Assembly (NCBI GenBank): GCA_903916205.1 | Contig: CAIWVX010000404.1 | Coordinates: forward strand, 1 to 7,497 | DNA from: an uncultured beta proteobacterium | GTDB taxonomy: Bacteria > Pseudomonadota > Gammaproteobacteria > Burkholderiales > Rhodocyclaceae | DNA: 7,497 nt | Direction of reading: 5' to 3' | Shown: in pieces, positions 1 to 7,446 of the stretch | How the letters are laid out: each line of letters begins with the position of its first letter | Numbering within the stretch: position 1 is the first letter of the stretch | Notes under the pieces: generated by a model | What the model saw: the letters and a program-made list of their open reading frames with translations, nothing else | What the model was told of the DNA's origin: nothing | Databases searched by the model: none | Made by a program: the position numbers and the translations under genes

Positions 1-78
1 CAGAGAAAGCGCAGAGGCAACCCTTGTTCTAAAGTGTTTTTACTCTGCGAAACCTCTGTGCCTCTGTGGTGAAGGGTT
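1..78. repeat. Intergenic inverted CAGAG/CTCTG repeat, truncated by the window edge
   Basis: The left part has CAGAG at 1-5 and 12-16. The right part has its complement CTCTG at 43-47, 54-58 and 62-66. The first two units are spaced 11 bp apart on both sides, so the arms can pair around a centre at about 20-40 with a mismatched 6-nt stretch between units. CAGAGG at 12-17 can also pair with CCTCTG at 53-58 or 61-66. A further pair is AACCCTT (19-25) and AAGGGTT (72-78). No coding frame explains this. Similar CTCTGTG-rich intergenic sequences recur in many environmental proteobacterial genomes, from memory. A dispersed repeat is therefore more likely than a site specific to this operon. The left end is outside the window. 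Confidence 0.6.
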
Positions 79-117
79 ATGCATTTTTCTGGATTGGGAT
101 GATGTCGTGAACGCTTT

Positions 118-123
118 TAGGGG
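118..123 (+). promoter_or_regulatory. Ribosome binding site of the adaptor gene
   Basis: TAGGGG sits 5 nt before the ATG at 129 and supports that start. Between the repeat and this site (79-117) I see no convincing -35/-10 pair. The operon promoter is either weak, factor-dependent, or lies within or upstream of the repeat. Confidence 0.55.
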
Positions 124-128
124 CTCGT

Positions 129-1301
129 ATGAATAACAAGTGGCTCAGGATCGCACTGTCGATTCTGGTTTTGTCTTTACTCGCGGGATGGTTTTTCTGG
201 AGCCGCTCCTCGGTGTCATTGCCTCGAAAAGGCGAGCTTGTCGTTCCTTCGGCGACGCGTGTGGGCGCGGATGTCTTGCGCTATCCGGCGGATGCCCCGC
301 AACTGTCGATGATTCAGTCGCAAGCTATCCAGCCGTCTCCCATGCCGCTGACCGATGCGTTAAGTGCGCGTTTGGCCTACAACGAAGATGTCACCGCTCG
401 CATGAGTGTTGGTTTTTCAGGCCGCATCGTCGAGCTAAAAGCCGCCGTAGGCGATTCGGTGAAGGCCGGGCAGGTGTTGGCAGAAATTGATTCGCCGGAT
501 TTTGGTACGGCGAATGCCGATCTCAATAAGGCACGAGCCGATGAAGAGCGTAAGCGCCTCGCGTTTGAGCGCGCCAAAGAACTAGTTCCTGGCGAGGCGA
601 TCTCGGTGAAAGACTGGGAAGCGGTGGAATCCGATTTTGCCCAAGCCAAAGCCGAAACCGTACGCGCTGAGACGCGAATCAAAAACTTAAATCCCTTCAA
701 TTTAACGATCACCGGTCAACGCGTTTTGCTTTCAAGCCCGAGCAACGGCGTCGTCACCGAACGCACCGCCACCCCCGCGCTTGAAGTTAATCCCTCGCTC
801 CCAGCCCCGCTTTTTGTGGTGACCGATCCAAAATCGCTGTGGTTGATGATTGATCTGCCAGAAAATATTGTTTCCAAAGTCAAACTGGGTAGCGCCGTCA
901 GTGTTGAAAGCGATGCTTTCCCTGGCGAACGTTTTATGGCCAAAATCATTCAGCTCGGACAGGTTGTCGACCCGAACTCCCGTCGGGTCACGATTCGCGC
1001 CCGTGTTGAAAACGGAGCACGAAAACTGTTGCCGGAAATGTTTGTGCGTGCCTATGTTCTCCAAGATCGTGGCAACGGCGTCTGCGTTCCGAACAGTTCT
1101 GTCGTCAATCAGGGCGTTTACTCGTATGTTTATGTCGAAAATTCTCCCGGCGACTTTCTGCGTCGCAAAGTCACCTTGCAAATCCGAGGAGGGGATTTCA
1201 GTTGTATCAGTGAGGGACTTCAGGGGGGCGAGCGTATCGTCGTTACCGGCACCCTTTTGCTCGACGCTGAATTGATGGCGCGTGTCGGCAGCAAATCGTG
1301 A
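129..1301 (+). CDS. RND efflux periplasmic adaptor (membrane fusion protein, CzcB/CusB-like)
   Basis: This 390-residue protein should bridge the inner-membrane pump and the outer-membrane channel in the periplasm. One hydrophobic segment at residues 6-24, with no lipobox, suggests an uncleaved N-terminal anchor. The two lipoyl/barrel-sandwich halves lie at about 97-122 (glycine-valine-GDSVKAGQVLAEIDSP pattern) and about 198-220. They flank a charged alpha-helical hairpin at about 124-187, which in this family contacts the channel. A beta-barrel follows at about 228-312 (LWLMIDLPE start) and a membrane-proximal domain at about 316-390, ending in the usual GLxxGERIVVTG strand. Length is normal for the family. 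It contains no histidine, unlike His-rich CzcB-type adaptors, and has two cysteines, C319 and C359, both in the last domain. Its stop overlaps the next start, so the two are translated together. The family call is firm; the substrate is not known. Confidence 0.9.
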   Translation: MNNKWLRIALSILVLSLLAGWFFWSRSSVSLPRKGELVVPSATRVGADVLRYPADAPQLSMIQSQAIQPSPMPLTDALSARLAYNEDVTARMSVGFSGRIVELKAAVGDSVKAGQVLAEIDSPDFGTANADLNKARADEERKRLAFERAKELVPGEAISVKDWEAVESDFAQAKAETVRAETRIKNLNPFNLTITGQRVLLSSPSNGVVTERTATPALEVNPSLPAPLFVVTDPKSLWLMIDLPENIVSKVKLGSAVSVESDAFPGERFMAKIIQLGQVVDPNSRRVTIRARVENGARKLLPEMFVRAYVLQDRGNGVCVPNSSVVNQGVYSYVYVENSPGDFLRRKVTLQIRGGDFSCISEGLQGGERIVVTGTLLLDAELMARVGSKS

Positions 1302-4300
1302 TTGATCGCCTAATTGCTTTCGCGCAGATACAGCGCGTCTTTATTCTGGTGCTTGTTGCTGCGCTGATCGCTTTTGGCGCTTATGCCTTGTCGAACCTGC
1401 CCATCGAGGCTTTTCCTGATGTTCAGGATGTTCAGGTCAGGATTATTTCCCAATTTCCGGGGCAAGCCCCGCAAGACATGGAGCGTGCTGTTACGCTGCC
1501 GATTGAACGCGAAGTTTCGGGCATTCCGCGCTTGACTAATGTGCGCTCGGTGACGATGAGCGGTCTGTCGATTGTGACGCTCACCTTTGCCGACGGAACC
1601 GACGATTATTTCTCTCGTCAACAAGTGACCGAAAAACTCTCGACCATCACGTTGCCGCCGGGCGTTCAACCTCAGTTGGCCCCCTTGTCTACCGCCGTGG
1701 GTGAAGTTTACCGTTACACCATCGAAGCCCCTGAACTGACCGATACCGAGGTGAGAACCTTGCAAGACTGGACGGTGCGCCCGGTCTTGCGCATGACGCC
1801 CGGTGTGGCTGATGTGGTGAGCTTTGGCGGAGCGATTAAGGAGTATCAGATCGCCGTCAATCCGCTGGCCTTACGCAAATATCAAGTCACCTTGGATCAG
1901 CTTAATCAGGCCGTCAATAGTGCTAATGGGAGTGCTGGTGGCGGTTTGTTGCGTCAGGGCGATACGGCGCTGGTTGTCCGTTCCGAGGGGCTTTTTGCGA
2001 GTTTGGCTGACATTCGCAATGTGGTGATCGCTTCGCGTCAGGGAAGAGCCATTACCGTCGGCGATGTGGCCGAAGTCCGCGAAGGCGAACGTGTGCGTTA
2101 CGGCATTGCGGCTTCGGACAGACGCGACAGTATTATCGAAGGCATCGTCTCGATGACCAAGGGCGGTAATCCGGCCAAGATCAATGCCGAGCTTAAACAG
2201 CGCATTGCTCAACTTCAAACCAAGCTTCCGCCGGGGGTAAGAATCGCGCCGATCTACGACCGGACTGAATTGGTGCGCCATACCGTGGCCACGGTGGTTG
2301 AGAATCTGACCGTCGGCGCGTTGCTGGTTATTGCGGTGCTGGTTATTTTTCTTTCCAGTTGGCGGGCGGCCTTGATCGTGGCCACGGTCATCCCGTTGGC
2401 GCTGTTATTTGCGTTTATTCTGATGAACGCTCGCGGCGTGTCTGCCAACCTGATTTCTTTGGGCGCGGTTGACTTTGGCATCATCATCGACAGTGCCGTA
2501 GTTATTGTCGAAACCTTGATGGTTCGTCTAGCGCTGAAACCAGGCTACGGCGGTGCTACGCCCGATGCGCGACTTTACCGCATGGGCATATTGCACCGCG
2601 CCATATCCGATATGTCGCATCCGGTTCTGTTCTCCAAAGCCATCATCATTTTGGCGTTTGTGCCGATTTTTACCTTTCAGCGCGTTGAAGGAAAAATCTT
2701 TACCCCCGTTGCATTAACCCTCAGTTTCGCCTTGCTCGGCGCGGTATTGCTGACCTTCACTTTGCTGCCAACCTTGCTTTCTTATGCGCTGCAAAACGGC
2801 ACCTTGATCGAAAAGCACAAACCCTGGCTGGAACGCTTGCAGGAACGTTATCGCCTGACACTGACTTTTCTGATGAAACGCGCTCGCCTTGCCGTGCTGA
2901 TTTCTTTGGTGCCTGTTATCTTGGCGCTGTCACTGGCGTCACGCTTGGGGAGTGAGTTTCTGCCTAAATTGGATGAGGGCAATATCTGGCTGACGGTGAC
3001 CCTTCCTACCTCAGCGGCGCTCGATACCACGAAACAGATTGAGCATATTATTCGCGCCAAGTTGCTGGAGTATCCCGAAGTCGCACACATCATTACGCAA
3101 GTGGGGCGACCTGATGATGGTTCCGATCCGAAGGGGCAAAATAACTTGGAACTCTTGGTCGACCTTAAGCCCCGTAGTCAATGGCGCTTCAGCGCCAAAG
3201 ACAAACTCGTGGCCGATATGTCCGATAAATTGGCGGTTATTCCTGGTATTTCCGCCAACTTTTCGCAAGTCATTCAGGATAATGTCGAGGAAGCTTTGTC
3301 GGGTTTCCGTGGTGAAATTGTGGCCAAGATCATTGGTAATAATCTCCAGATTCTGGACGACAAAGGGGCTGAAGTAGCGGCGGTGATTCAGGGCATTCGT
3401 GGCGCGAGTGACGTGGCCGCCACCCAAATCGGTGGTCAGACCGAAGTGGTGATTAAACCAGACCGTGCTCGATTGGCCCGTTATGGCATTTCAATCAACG
3501 ACGTTAATGCCTTGATCAGCCAGGCGATGTCAGGGGCCGGTGTCACCAGTTTTTTTGAAGGGGATAAGCGCTTTGATGTGGTCGTTCGTTTGGGTGAAAA
3601 GTACCGCAATGCCATTGATGCTATTCGGGGACTTCAACTGGCGTTGCCGGGCACGGTGGTGGGCAACGGGCCCGGCACGATTTCACTCAGTGATGTGGCC
3701 TCGATTGAAGTTCGCCTCGGTGCCTCGCGTATTTTCCGTGAAGCCGGATCACGCATGGTCATCGTTAAAATGAATCTGCTGGGTCGCGACCAGGGCAGTT
3801 TTGTCGCCGAGGCGCAAAAGACCGTTGCCAAACAAGTCAAGCTTCCGGCAGGGTATTCGTTGACCTGGGGCGGACAGTTTGAAAATTCGCAACGCGCCAC
3901 AAAGCGTCTAATGGTCATCGTACCGCTGACGGTGTTGCTGATCTTCTCATTGCTTTTTTGGGCGTTTCGTTCAGTGCGCATTGCCAGCATTATCCTTGGG
4001 ATTGTGCCTTTTACCTTGGTCGGTGGTCTTGCCGCGCTTGGTTTGGCCGGGCTGCACCTTTCGGTTTCGGCGGCCGTAGGCTTCATTGCGGTGGCGGGTA
4101 TCTCTGTTCAGAATGGCGTCATTATGTTGGAAGAGGTCGTCCTGCGCGTCCGTGAGGGAGCCTCAGTGCATCTTGCCATTATCGAAGGCGCGGCCATTCG
4201 TTTACGCCCGATCCTGATGACAGCATTGATGGCGGGTCTGGGCCTGTTACCTGCGGCCCTATCACAAGGAATCGGTAGCGAAACTCAGCGCCCCTTTGCC

Positions 4301-4447
4301 TGTGTCATTGTTGGCGGCATTGTCAGTGGCACGATATTCACCTTGATGATATTGCCTATGGTTATTCGCTTATTTGGTGACTTCTACGACTATTCGTATG
4401 ATCTGGAAAGCCTATCTGATTCTGATAATGTGCTTGCAGAAACTTGA
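1298..4447 (+). CDS. RND efflux pump, heavy-metal (CzcA/CusA) family, inner-membrane subunit
   Basis: This 1049-residue proton antiporter is the energy-using part of the efflux complex. It starts on GTG at 1298, overlapping the adaptor stop by 4 bp (GTGA), with no clear Shine-Dalgarno, so translational coupling is likely. The order is typical of RND pumps: TM1 at about 13-31, a large periplasmic loop to about 335, TM2-TM6 to about 495, TM7 at about 530-548, a second loop to about 867, then TM8-TM12 ending near 1024. The HME signature IEAFPDV is at 36-42. TM4 carries D392, D398 and E405, with the same spacing as the proton-relay residues D402, D408 and E415 described for CzcA. Aligned by eye, the three Cu(I)/Ag(I)-binding methionines of CusA (M573, M623, M672) are not conserved. 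An acidic stretch GRPDDGSDP at 603-611 lies in the second periplasmic loop. A divalent cation or another substrate is possible. The tail after TM12 is rich in Asp, Ser and Tyr. Confidence 0.93.
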   Translation: MIDRLIAFAQIQRVFILVLVAALIAFGAYALSNLPIEAFPDVQDVQVRIISQFPGQAPQDMERAVTLPIEREVSGIPRLTNVRSVTMSGLSIVTLTFADGTDDYFSRQQVTEKLSTITLPPGVQPQLAPLSTAVGEVYRYTIEAPELTDTEVRTLQDWTVRPVLRMTPGVADVVSFGGAIKEYQIAVNPLALRKYQVTLDQLNQAVNSANGSAGGGLLRQGDTALVVRSEGLFASLADIRNVVIASRQGRAITVGDVAEVREGERVRYGIAASDRRDSIIEGIVSMTKGGNPAKINAELKQRIAQLQTKLPPGVRIAPIYDRTELVRHTVATVVENLTVGALLVIAVLVIFLSSWRAALIVATVIPLALLFAFILMNARGVSANLISLGAVDFGIIIDSAVVIVETLMVRLALKPGYGGATPDARLYRMGILHRAISDMSHPVLFSKAIIILAFVPIFTFQRVEGKIFTPVALTLSFALLGAVLLTFTLLPTLLSYALQNGTLIEKHKPWLERLQERYRLTLTFLMKRARLAVLISLVPVILALSLASRLGSEFLPKLDEGNIWLTVTLPTSAALDTTKQIEHIIRAKLLEYPEVAHIITQVGRPDDGSDPKGQNNLELLVDLKPRSQWRFSAKDKLVADMSDKLAVIPGISANFSQVIQDNVEEALSGFRGEIVAKIIGNNLQILDDKGAEVAAVIQGIRGASDVAATQIGGQTEVVIKPDRARLARYGISINDVNALISQAMSGAGVTSFFEGDKRFDVVVRLGEKYRNAIDAIRGLQLALPGTVVGNGPGTISLSDVASIEVRLGASRIFREAGSRMVIVKMNLLGRDQGSFVAEAQKTVAKQVKLPAGYSLTWGGQFENSQRATKRLMVIVPLTVLLIFSLLFWAFRSVRIASIILGIVPFTLVGGLAALGLAGLHLSVSAAVGFIAVAGISVQNGVIMLEEVVLRVREGASVHLAIIEGAAIRLRPILMTALMAGLGLLPAALSQGIGSETQRPFACVIVGGIVSGTIFTLMILPMVIRLFGDFYDYSYDLESLSDSDNVLAET

Positions 4448-4480
4448 GCTTCAGTTCAACGTAAAACGACGGGCACAATA

Positions 4481-6055
4481 ATGGATTCAAAATTATTTAA
4501 TCAGATCGGAGCACGACGCTTTTGTTGCGTATGGGCGCTTGCCTTGTCCAGCGTGCTAAGTGGTTGCGCGGTCGGCCCTGATTTTTTGCGTCCGTCGCCG
4601 CCGGCATCAAAGGGCTTTTCGCCCTCGCCGCTTCCTGAAGTCACGGTATCGGCCCCGCCGCTTGGCGGAGAAGAACAGCGCTTTGTTGCTTCCCAGGAAA
4701 TTAAGGCCGACTGGTGGACATTATTTCAGTCACCGCAACTGAATGCGCTCATTGAAAAAGCCTTCGCCGCCAATCCAACGATTGAAGCCGCGCAAGCTTC
4801 GTTACGTGCGGCACAGGCCAATGTTTCTGCCCAGCGGGGCTTTTTCTTTCCGACCGTGCAAGCCGGTTATTCACCCAGCCGTACTAAGCTAGCCGGCAAT
4901 CTGGGCGGAAATTCGCCGGGCATTCAGGGTGATGGTTCGGAAATCAAGACCTTTCAGGGAACGCCTGCCAGCCAAGGCGGAGCCGCGCCATACAGTGGCC
5001 CGGTTATTTACAACTTTCATACCGCACAAATGACCGTCGGTTATGTTCCTGATGTTTTTGGCATCAATCGTCGGCTCGTTGAGTCGCTTGAATCGCAAGC
5101 TAAAATTCAGCACTTCCAGCTCGAAGCGGCTTACATCACACTGGCCACTAATGTCGTCGCGGCCGCCATTCAGGAGGCTTTGTTACGCCAGCAAATCACC
5201 ACGACCCAAGAGATTATTGCGGCCAATACGCAGTGGGTCGATTTGCTGGCCCGCCAATTCAATGCGGGTTCTGCCTCACGTTTGGATTTGGCACTCCAGG
5301 AAAGCGTTCTGGCGCAGTCAAAACAACTTCTACCGCCGTTGCAGAAGCAGTATGAGCAGAACCGCAATCTGTTACGTGTTTTAGTTGGCGGTGTTCAGGA
5401 TGTCGAATTGCCGGAGACCTTTGAACTGGCCTCGCTCAAATTGCCGCAAGAACTGCCTTTGAGTCTGCCGTCACAGATCGTCGATCAGCGTCCTGATGTG
5501 CGCGCCGCTGAAGAGCAATGGCATTCGACGACGGCGCAACTCGGTGTGGCGATGGCTAACCGCTTGCCACAGTTCGCCATTGATGCCTCGTGGGGTGGGG
5601 CGGCCAGTCATTTCAGCCAGATGTTCTGGAACTCGGGGGTGCTGTTTAACCTCGCCGCCAACATGACGCAAAGCGTCTTTGATGGCGGCACCTTGAAGTA
5701 TCGTCAGCGGGCGATGGAGGAGGGCGTGCGCCAGATGGCGGCGCAATACCAGTCAACGGTCATTGCCGCCTTCCAGAATGTCGCTGATGCGCTCTACGCC
5801 GTTCACTCCGACGCCCAAGCTTTTAGCGCCGCAGCGGACGTTGAGCGCACCACAAAAATCTCAATGGAATTGATGCGCAAGCAGCATACCCGTGGCTATA
5901 TTGATCGCCTGGCCCTGATTGGTGCCGAGCAAAACTACCGCCAAGCCTCAATGAATCTTGCTCAGGCACACGCCATGCGATTAGGCGATACGGCAACACT
6001 CTTTCAGTCGCTGGGTGGCGGTTGGTGGACTAAGCCTGCGCCTCAAGTCCGCTAA
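4481..6055 (+). CDS. Outer-membrane efflux channel lipoprotein, NodT/OprM-type (TolC superfamily)
   Basis: This 524-residue protein should form the trimeric exit duct of the pump. It begins with a short basic stretch and a hydrophobic signal ending in the lipobox LSGC, predicting lipid modification of C29 after signal peptidase II cleavage. CAVGPDF follows, as usual in NodT-family members. Two outer-membrane efflux repeats are visible. The first has DWWTLFQSPQLNALIEKA at 77-94 and the YVPDVFGINRR motif at 188-198. The second runs from about 330 with LPSQIVDQRPDVRAAEEQ and SVFDGG at 398-403. A Gly/Ser/Pro/Gln-rich stretch at about 131-178 probably forms an extended surface loop. The gene begins 33 bp after the pump gene with no terminator between them, so it is most likely the third gene of the operon. 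Its Shine-Dalgarno is poor, but this ATG gives the complete signal peptide. Confidence 0.92.
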   Translation: MDSKLFNQIGARRFCCVWALALSSVLSGCAVGPDFLRPSPPASKGFSPSPLPEVTVSAPPLGGEEQRFVASQEIKADWWTLFQSPQLNALIEKAFAANPTIEAAQASLRAAQANVSAQRGFFFPTVQAGYSPSRTKLAGNLGGNSPGIQGDGSEIKTFQGTPASQGGAAPYSGPVIYNFHTAQMTVGYVPDVFGINRRLVESLESQAKIQHFQLEAAYITLATNVVAAAIQEALLRQQITTTQEIIAANTQWVDLLARQFNAGSASRLDLALQESVLAQSKQLLPPLQKQYEQNRNLLRVLVGGVQDVELPETFELASLKLPQELPLSLPSQIVDQRPDVRAAEEQWHSTTAQLGVAMANRLPQFAIDASWGGAASHFSQMFWNSGVLFNLAANMTQSVFDGGTLKYRQRAMEEGVRQMAAQYQSTVIAAFQNVADALYAVHSDAQAFSAAADVERTTKISMELMRKQHTRGYIDRLALIGAEQNYRQASMNLAQAHAMRLGDTATLFQSLGGGWWTKPAPQVR

Positions 6056-6070
6056 CTTATCTGTGCCAAA
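6056..6070. other. 15-bp convergent gap without a visible terminator
   Basis: The stop of the outer-membrane channel gene (TAA, 6053-6055) and the stop of lysC (6071-6073, minus strand) face each other across 15 bp. No GC-rich hairpin followed by a T run is visible here or in the immediately flanking coding ends, so transcripts from both sides may run into the opposite gene. Confidence 0.6.
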
Positions 6071-7297
6071 TTATTCGCTCTTGTCCAGACCGAAAGCCTT
6101 GTGCAGAACGCGAACCGCTAATTCCAGATACTTTTCTTCGATGACCACCGATATTTTAATTTCAGACGTTGAAATCATCTGAATGTTGATGCCTTCTGAA
6201 GCTAAAACTTTGAACATTTTGCTGGCAACGCCGGGGTGTGAACGCATACCGACACCCACGCCCGATACTTTGCAGGTCTTATTGTCGCCGACCACGCCTC
6301 TGGCATTCATCGCCGTTGCTGTTGCTTTGAGAATCTCTAGCCCAGCGGTGTAGTCAGCGCGATTGACCGTAAATGAAAAGTCGGTGGTGCCGTCCTGACC
6401 AACGTTCTGAATGATCATATCGACGTCGATATTGGCATCGGCAATCGGCCCCAGAATTTTGTAGGCGATACCGGGCAAATCGGGGACCCCGAGGATGGTT
6501 AGCTTGGCTTCGTCGCGATTGAAGGCGATGCCGGAAATGATCGGGTGCTCCATGTTTTTGTCCTCTTCAATAGTGATTAGCGTACCCTCTCCTTCGTCAT
6601 CGAAGCTTGAAAGCACACGCAATTTGACTTTGTATTTACCGGCGAACTCGACAGAGCGAATCTGTAGAACCTTTGAGCCGAGACTGGCCATTTCAAGCAT
6701 TTCTTCAAAGGTAATGGTGTCGAGCTTTCGGGCCTCGGGAACAACGCGAGGATCCGTGGTGTAGACGCCGTCAACGTCGGTATAAATCTGGCATTCGTCA
6801 GCATTCAAGGCCGCCGCCAGCGCCACGGCCGAGGTGTCAGAACCACCGCGCCCGAGCGTGGTGATATTGCCTTCTTCGTCCGCGCCTTGAAACCCGGCAA
6901 CGACCACCACATAGCCGTTCGTCAGATCATGGCGGATTTTTGAATCGTCAATTTGCAGAATACGTGCTTTGGTAAAGACGCTGTTGGTCAACACTTTAAC
7001 CTGCGCACCGGTATAGCTTTTTGCCTTTAAACCCTCGCTTTGTAAGGCTAATGCCAACAAGCCGACGGTAACCTGCTCGCCAGTCGAGGCGATAACATCA
7101 AGCTCACGCGGGTCGGGTGAGTCCGATATGTCCTTGGCGAGTCCAATCAGACGGTTGGTTTCGCCGGACATGGCCGAAGGAACAACGATAATGTCATGCC
7201 CCTGTTTTTTCCATCGAGCAACCCGCTGAGCGACATTTTTGATGCGCTCGACCGTTGCCACTGAAGTGCCGCCGAATTTTTGAACGATCAAAGCCAT
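6071..7297 (-). CDS. lysC: Aspartate kinase (aspartokinase)
   Basis: This cytoplasmic enzyme phosphorylates L-aspartate with ATP to 4-phospho-L-aspartate, the entry to lysine/diaminopimelate, threonine, methionine and isoleucine synthesis. From the ATG at 7297 it has 408 residues, the usual length for monofunctional LysC of the Pseudomonas/Corynebacterium type. The kinase domain holds KFGGTSV at 7-13, SAMSGETN at 41-48, STGEQV at 71-76, TTLGRGGSDTSA at 146-157 and TDVDGVYTTDPR at 173-184. Two ACT domains follow, at about 265-335 and 343-405. The QNVGQDGTTDFSF stretch (297-309) matches the effector-binding region where feedback-resistant mutations occur in other species. Proline at residue 40 replaces the commoner valine of VVVSAMSG. 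An in-frame TTG at 7321 would add 8 residues, but homologues start at MALIVQKFGG, so 7297 was chosen. Its Shine-Dalgarno is weak (TGGAT). Enzymes of this type are usually inhibited by lysine plus threonine. Confidence 0.96.
   Translation of the reverse strand: MALIVQKFGGTSVATVERIKNVAQRVARWKKQGHDIIVVPSAMSGETNRLIGLAKDISDSPDPRELDVIASTGEQVTVGLLALALQSEGLKAKSYTGAQVKVLTNSVFTKARILQIDDSKIRHDLTNGYVVVVAGFQGADEEGNITTLGRGGSDTSAVALAAALNADECQIYTDVDGVYTTDPRVVPEARKLDTITFEEMLEMASLGSKVLQIRSVEFAGKYKVKLRVLSSFDDEGEGTLITIEEDKNMEHPIISGIAFNRDEAKLTILGVPDLPGIAYKILGPIADANIDVDMIIQNVGQDGTTDFSFTVNRADYTAGLEILKATATAMNARGVVGDNKTCKVSGVGVGMRSHPGVASKMFKVLASEGINIQMISTSEIKISVVIEEKYLELAVRVLHKAFGLDKSE
6551..6567 (-). promoter_or_regulatory. 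Internal ribosome binding site and ATG within lysC (candidate beta-subunit start)
   Basis: On the minus strand AAGAGGA (6567-6561) lies 7 nt before an in-frame ATG (6553-6551), which is codon 249 of lysC. This is a much better Shine-Dalgarno than the one before the full-length start. Translation from here would give a 160-residue product, MEHPIISG onward, containing only the two ACT domains. The position matches the known internal beta-subunit start of Corynebacterium glutamicum LysC, near residue 250, which forms an alpha2beta2 enzyme. The function here is inferred from that parallel. Confidence 0.55.
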
Positions 7298-7446
7298 TTC
7301 TAATCCAGTTGATTTTGCCAAAGCGGAGGATTTTACCTCATTGTTACTTTGAAACTGAAGTTTAAGCTTTGTCCAATGTGAGCTTCCCCCGAAATTTCGT
7401 CTGCCAAGGGTGACGTAAAATTGACGTTACTTTTGGAAGATAGAAG
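7298..7446. other. Divergent spacer upstream of lysC, partly of likely IS origin
   Basis: The spacer separates the lysC start from the plus-strand ORF at 7447. It holds GAGG/CCTC arms around a 6-nt loop at 7327-7340, the palindrome AAACT-GA-AGTTT at 7352-7363, GAAATTTC at 7391-7398, and a TGACGT direct repeat at 7411-7416 and 7422-7427. Reading toward lysC, TTGGAC (7376-7371) resembles a -35 box, but no good -10 follows at the right distance, so I do not call a promoter. The part to the right of about 7379 probably belongs to the insertion sequence. Confidence 0.5.

Noticed and set aside
1..78. CRISPR array
   Set aside because: The repeated unit is only 5-8 bp and arranged as inverted arms, with no spacers of regular length.
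107..136. Ten-codon GTG reading frame overlapping the adaptor start, as a leader peptide
   Set aside because: It has no ribosome binding site and no attenuator structure, so it is probably chance.
966..990. CCCG/CGGG hairpin potential inside the adaptor gene
   Set aside because: It is short, within a conserved coding region, and has no T run, so it is not a terminator.
732..1181. 149-codon minus-strand frame within the adaptor gene
   Set aside because: It lies inside a well-supported adaptor gene, has no ribosome binding site of note and no recognisable motif.
1419..1439. Short tandem GATGTTCAG repeat in the pump gene
   Set aside because: It encodes the VQDVQV part of the conserved N-terminal motif and is explained by protein sequence.
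1310..3427. Several minus-strand open frames of 77-151 codons within the pump gene
   Set aside because: They mirror the plus-strand codon pattern, have no family resemblance I recognise, and lie wholly within a clear RND gene.
4448..4480. Promoter or terminator between the pump and channel genes
   Set aside because: The 33-bp gap has neither a hairpin nor recognisable promoter boxes; co-transcription is the simpler reading.
7298..7321. TTG start giving lysC eight extra N-terminal residues
   Set aside because: It has no Shine-Dalgarno before it, and the family begins at MALIVQKFGG, which matches the ATG at 7297.
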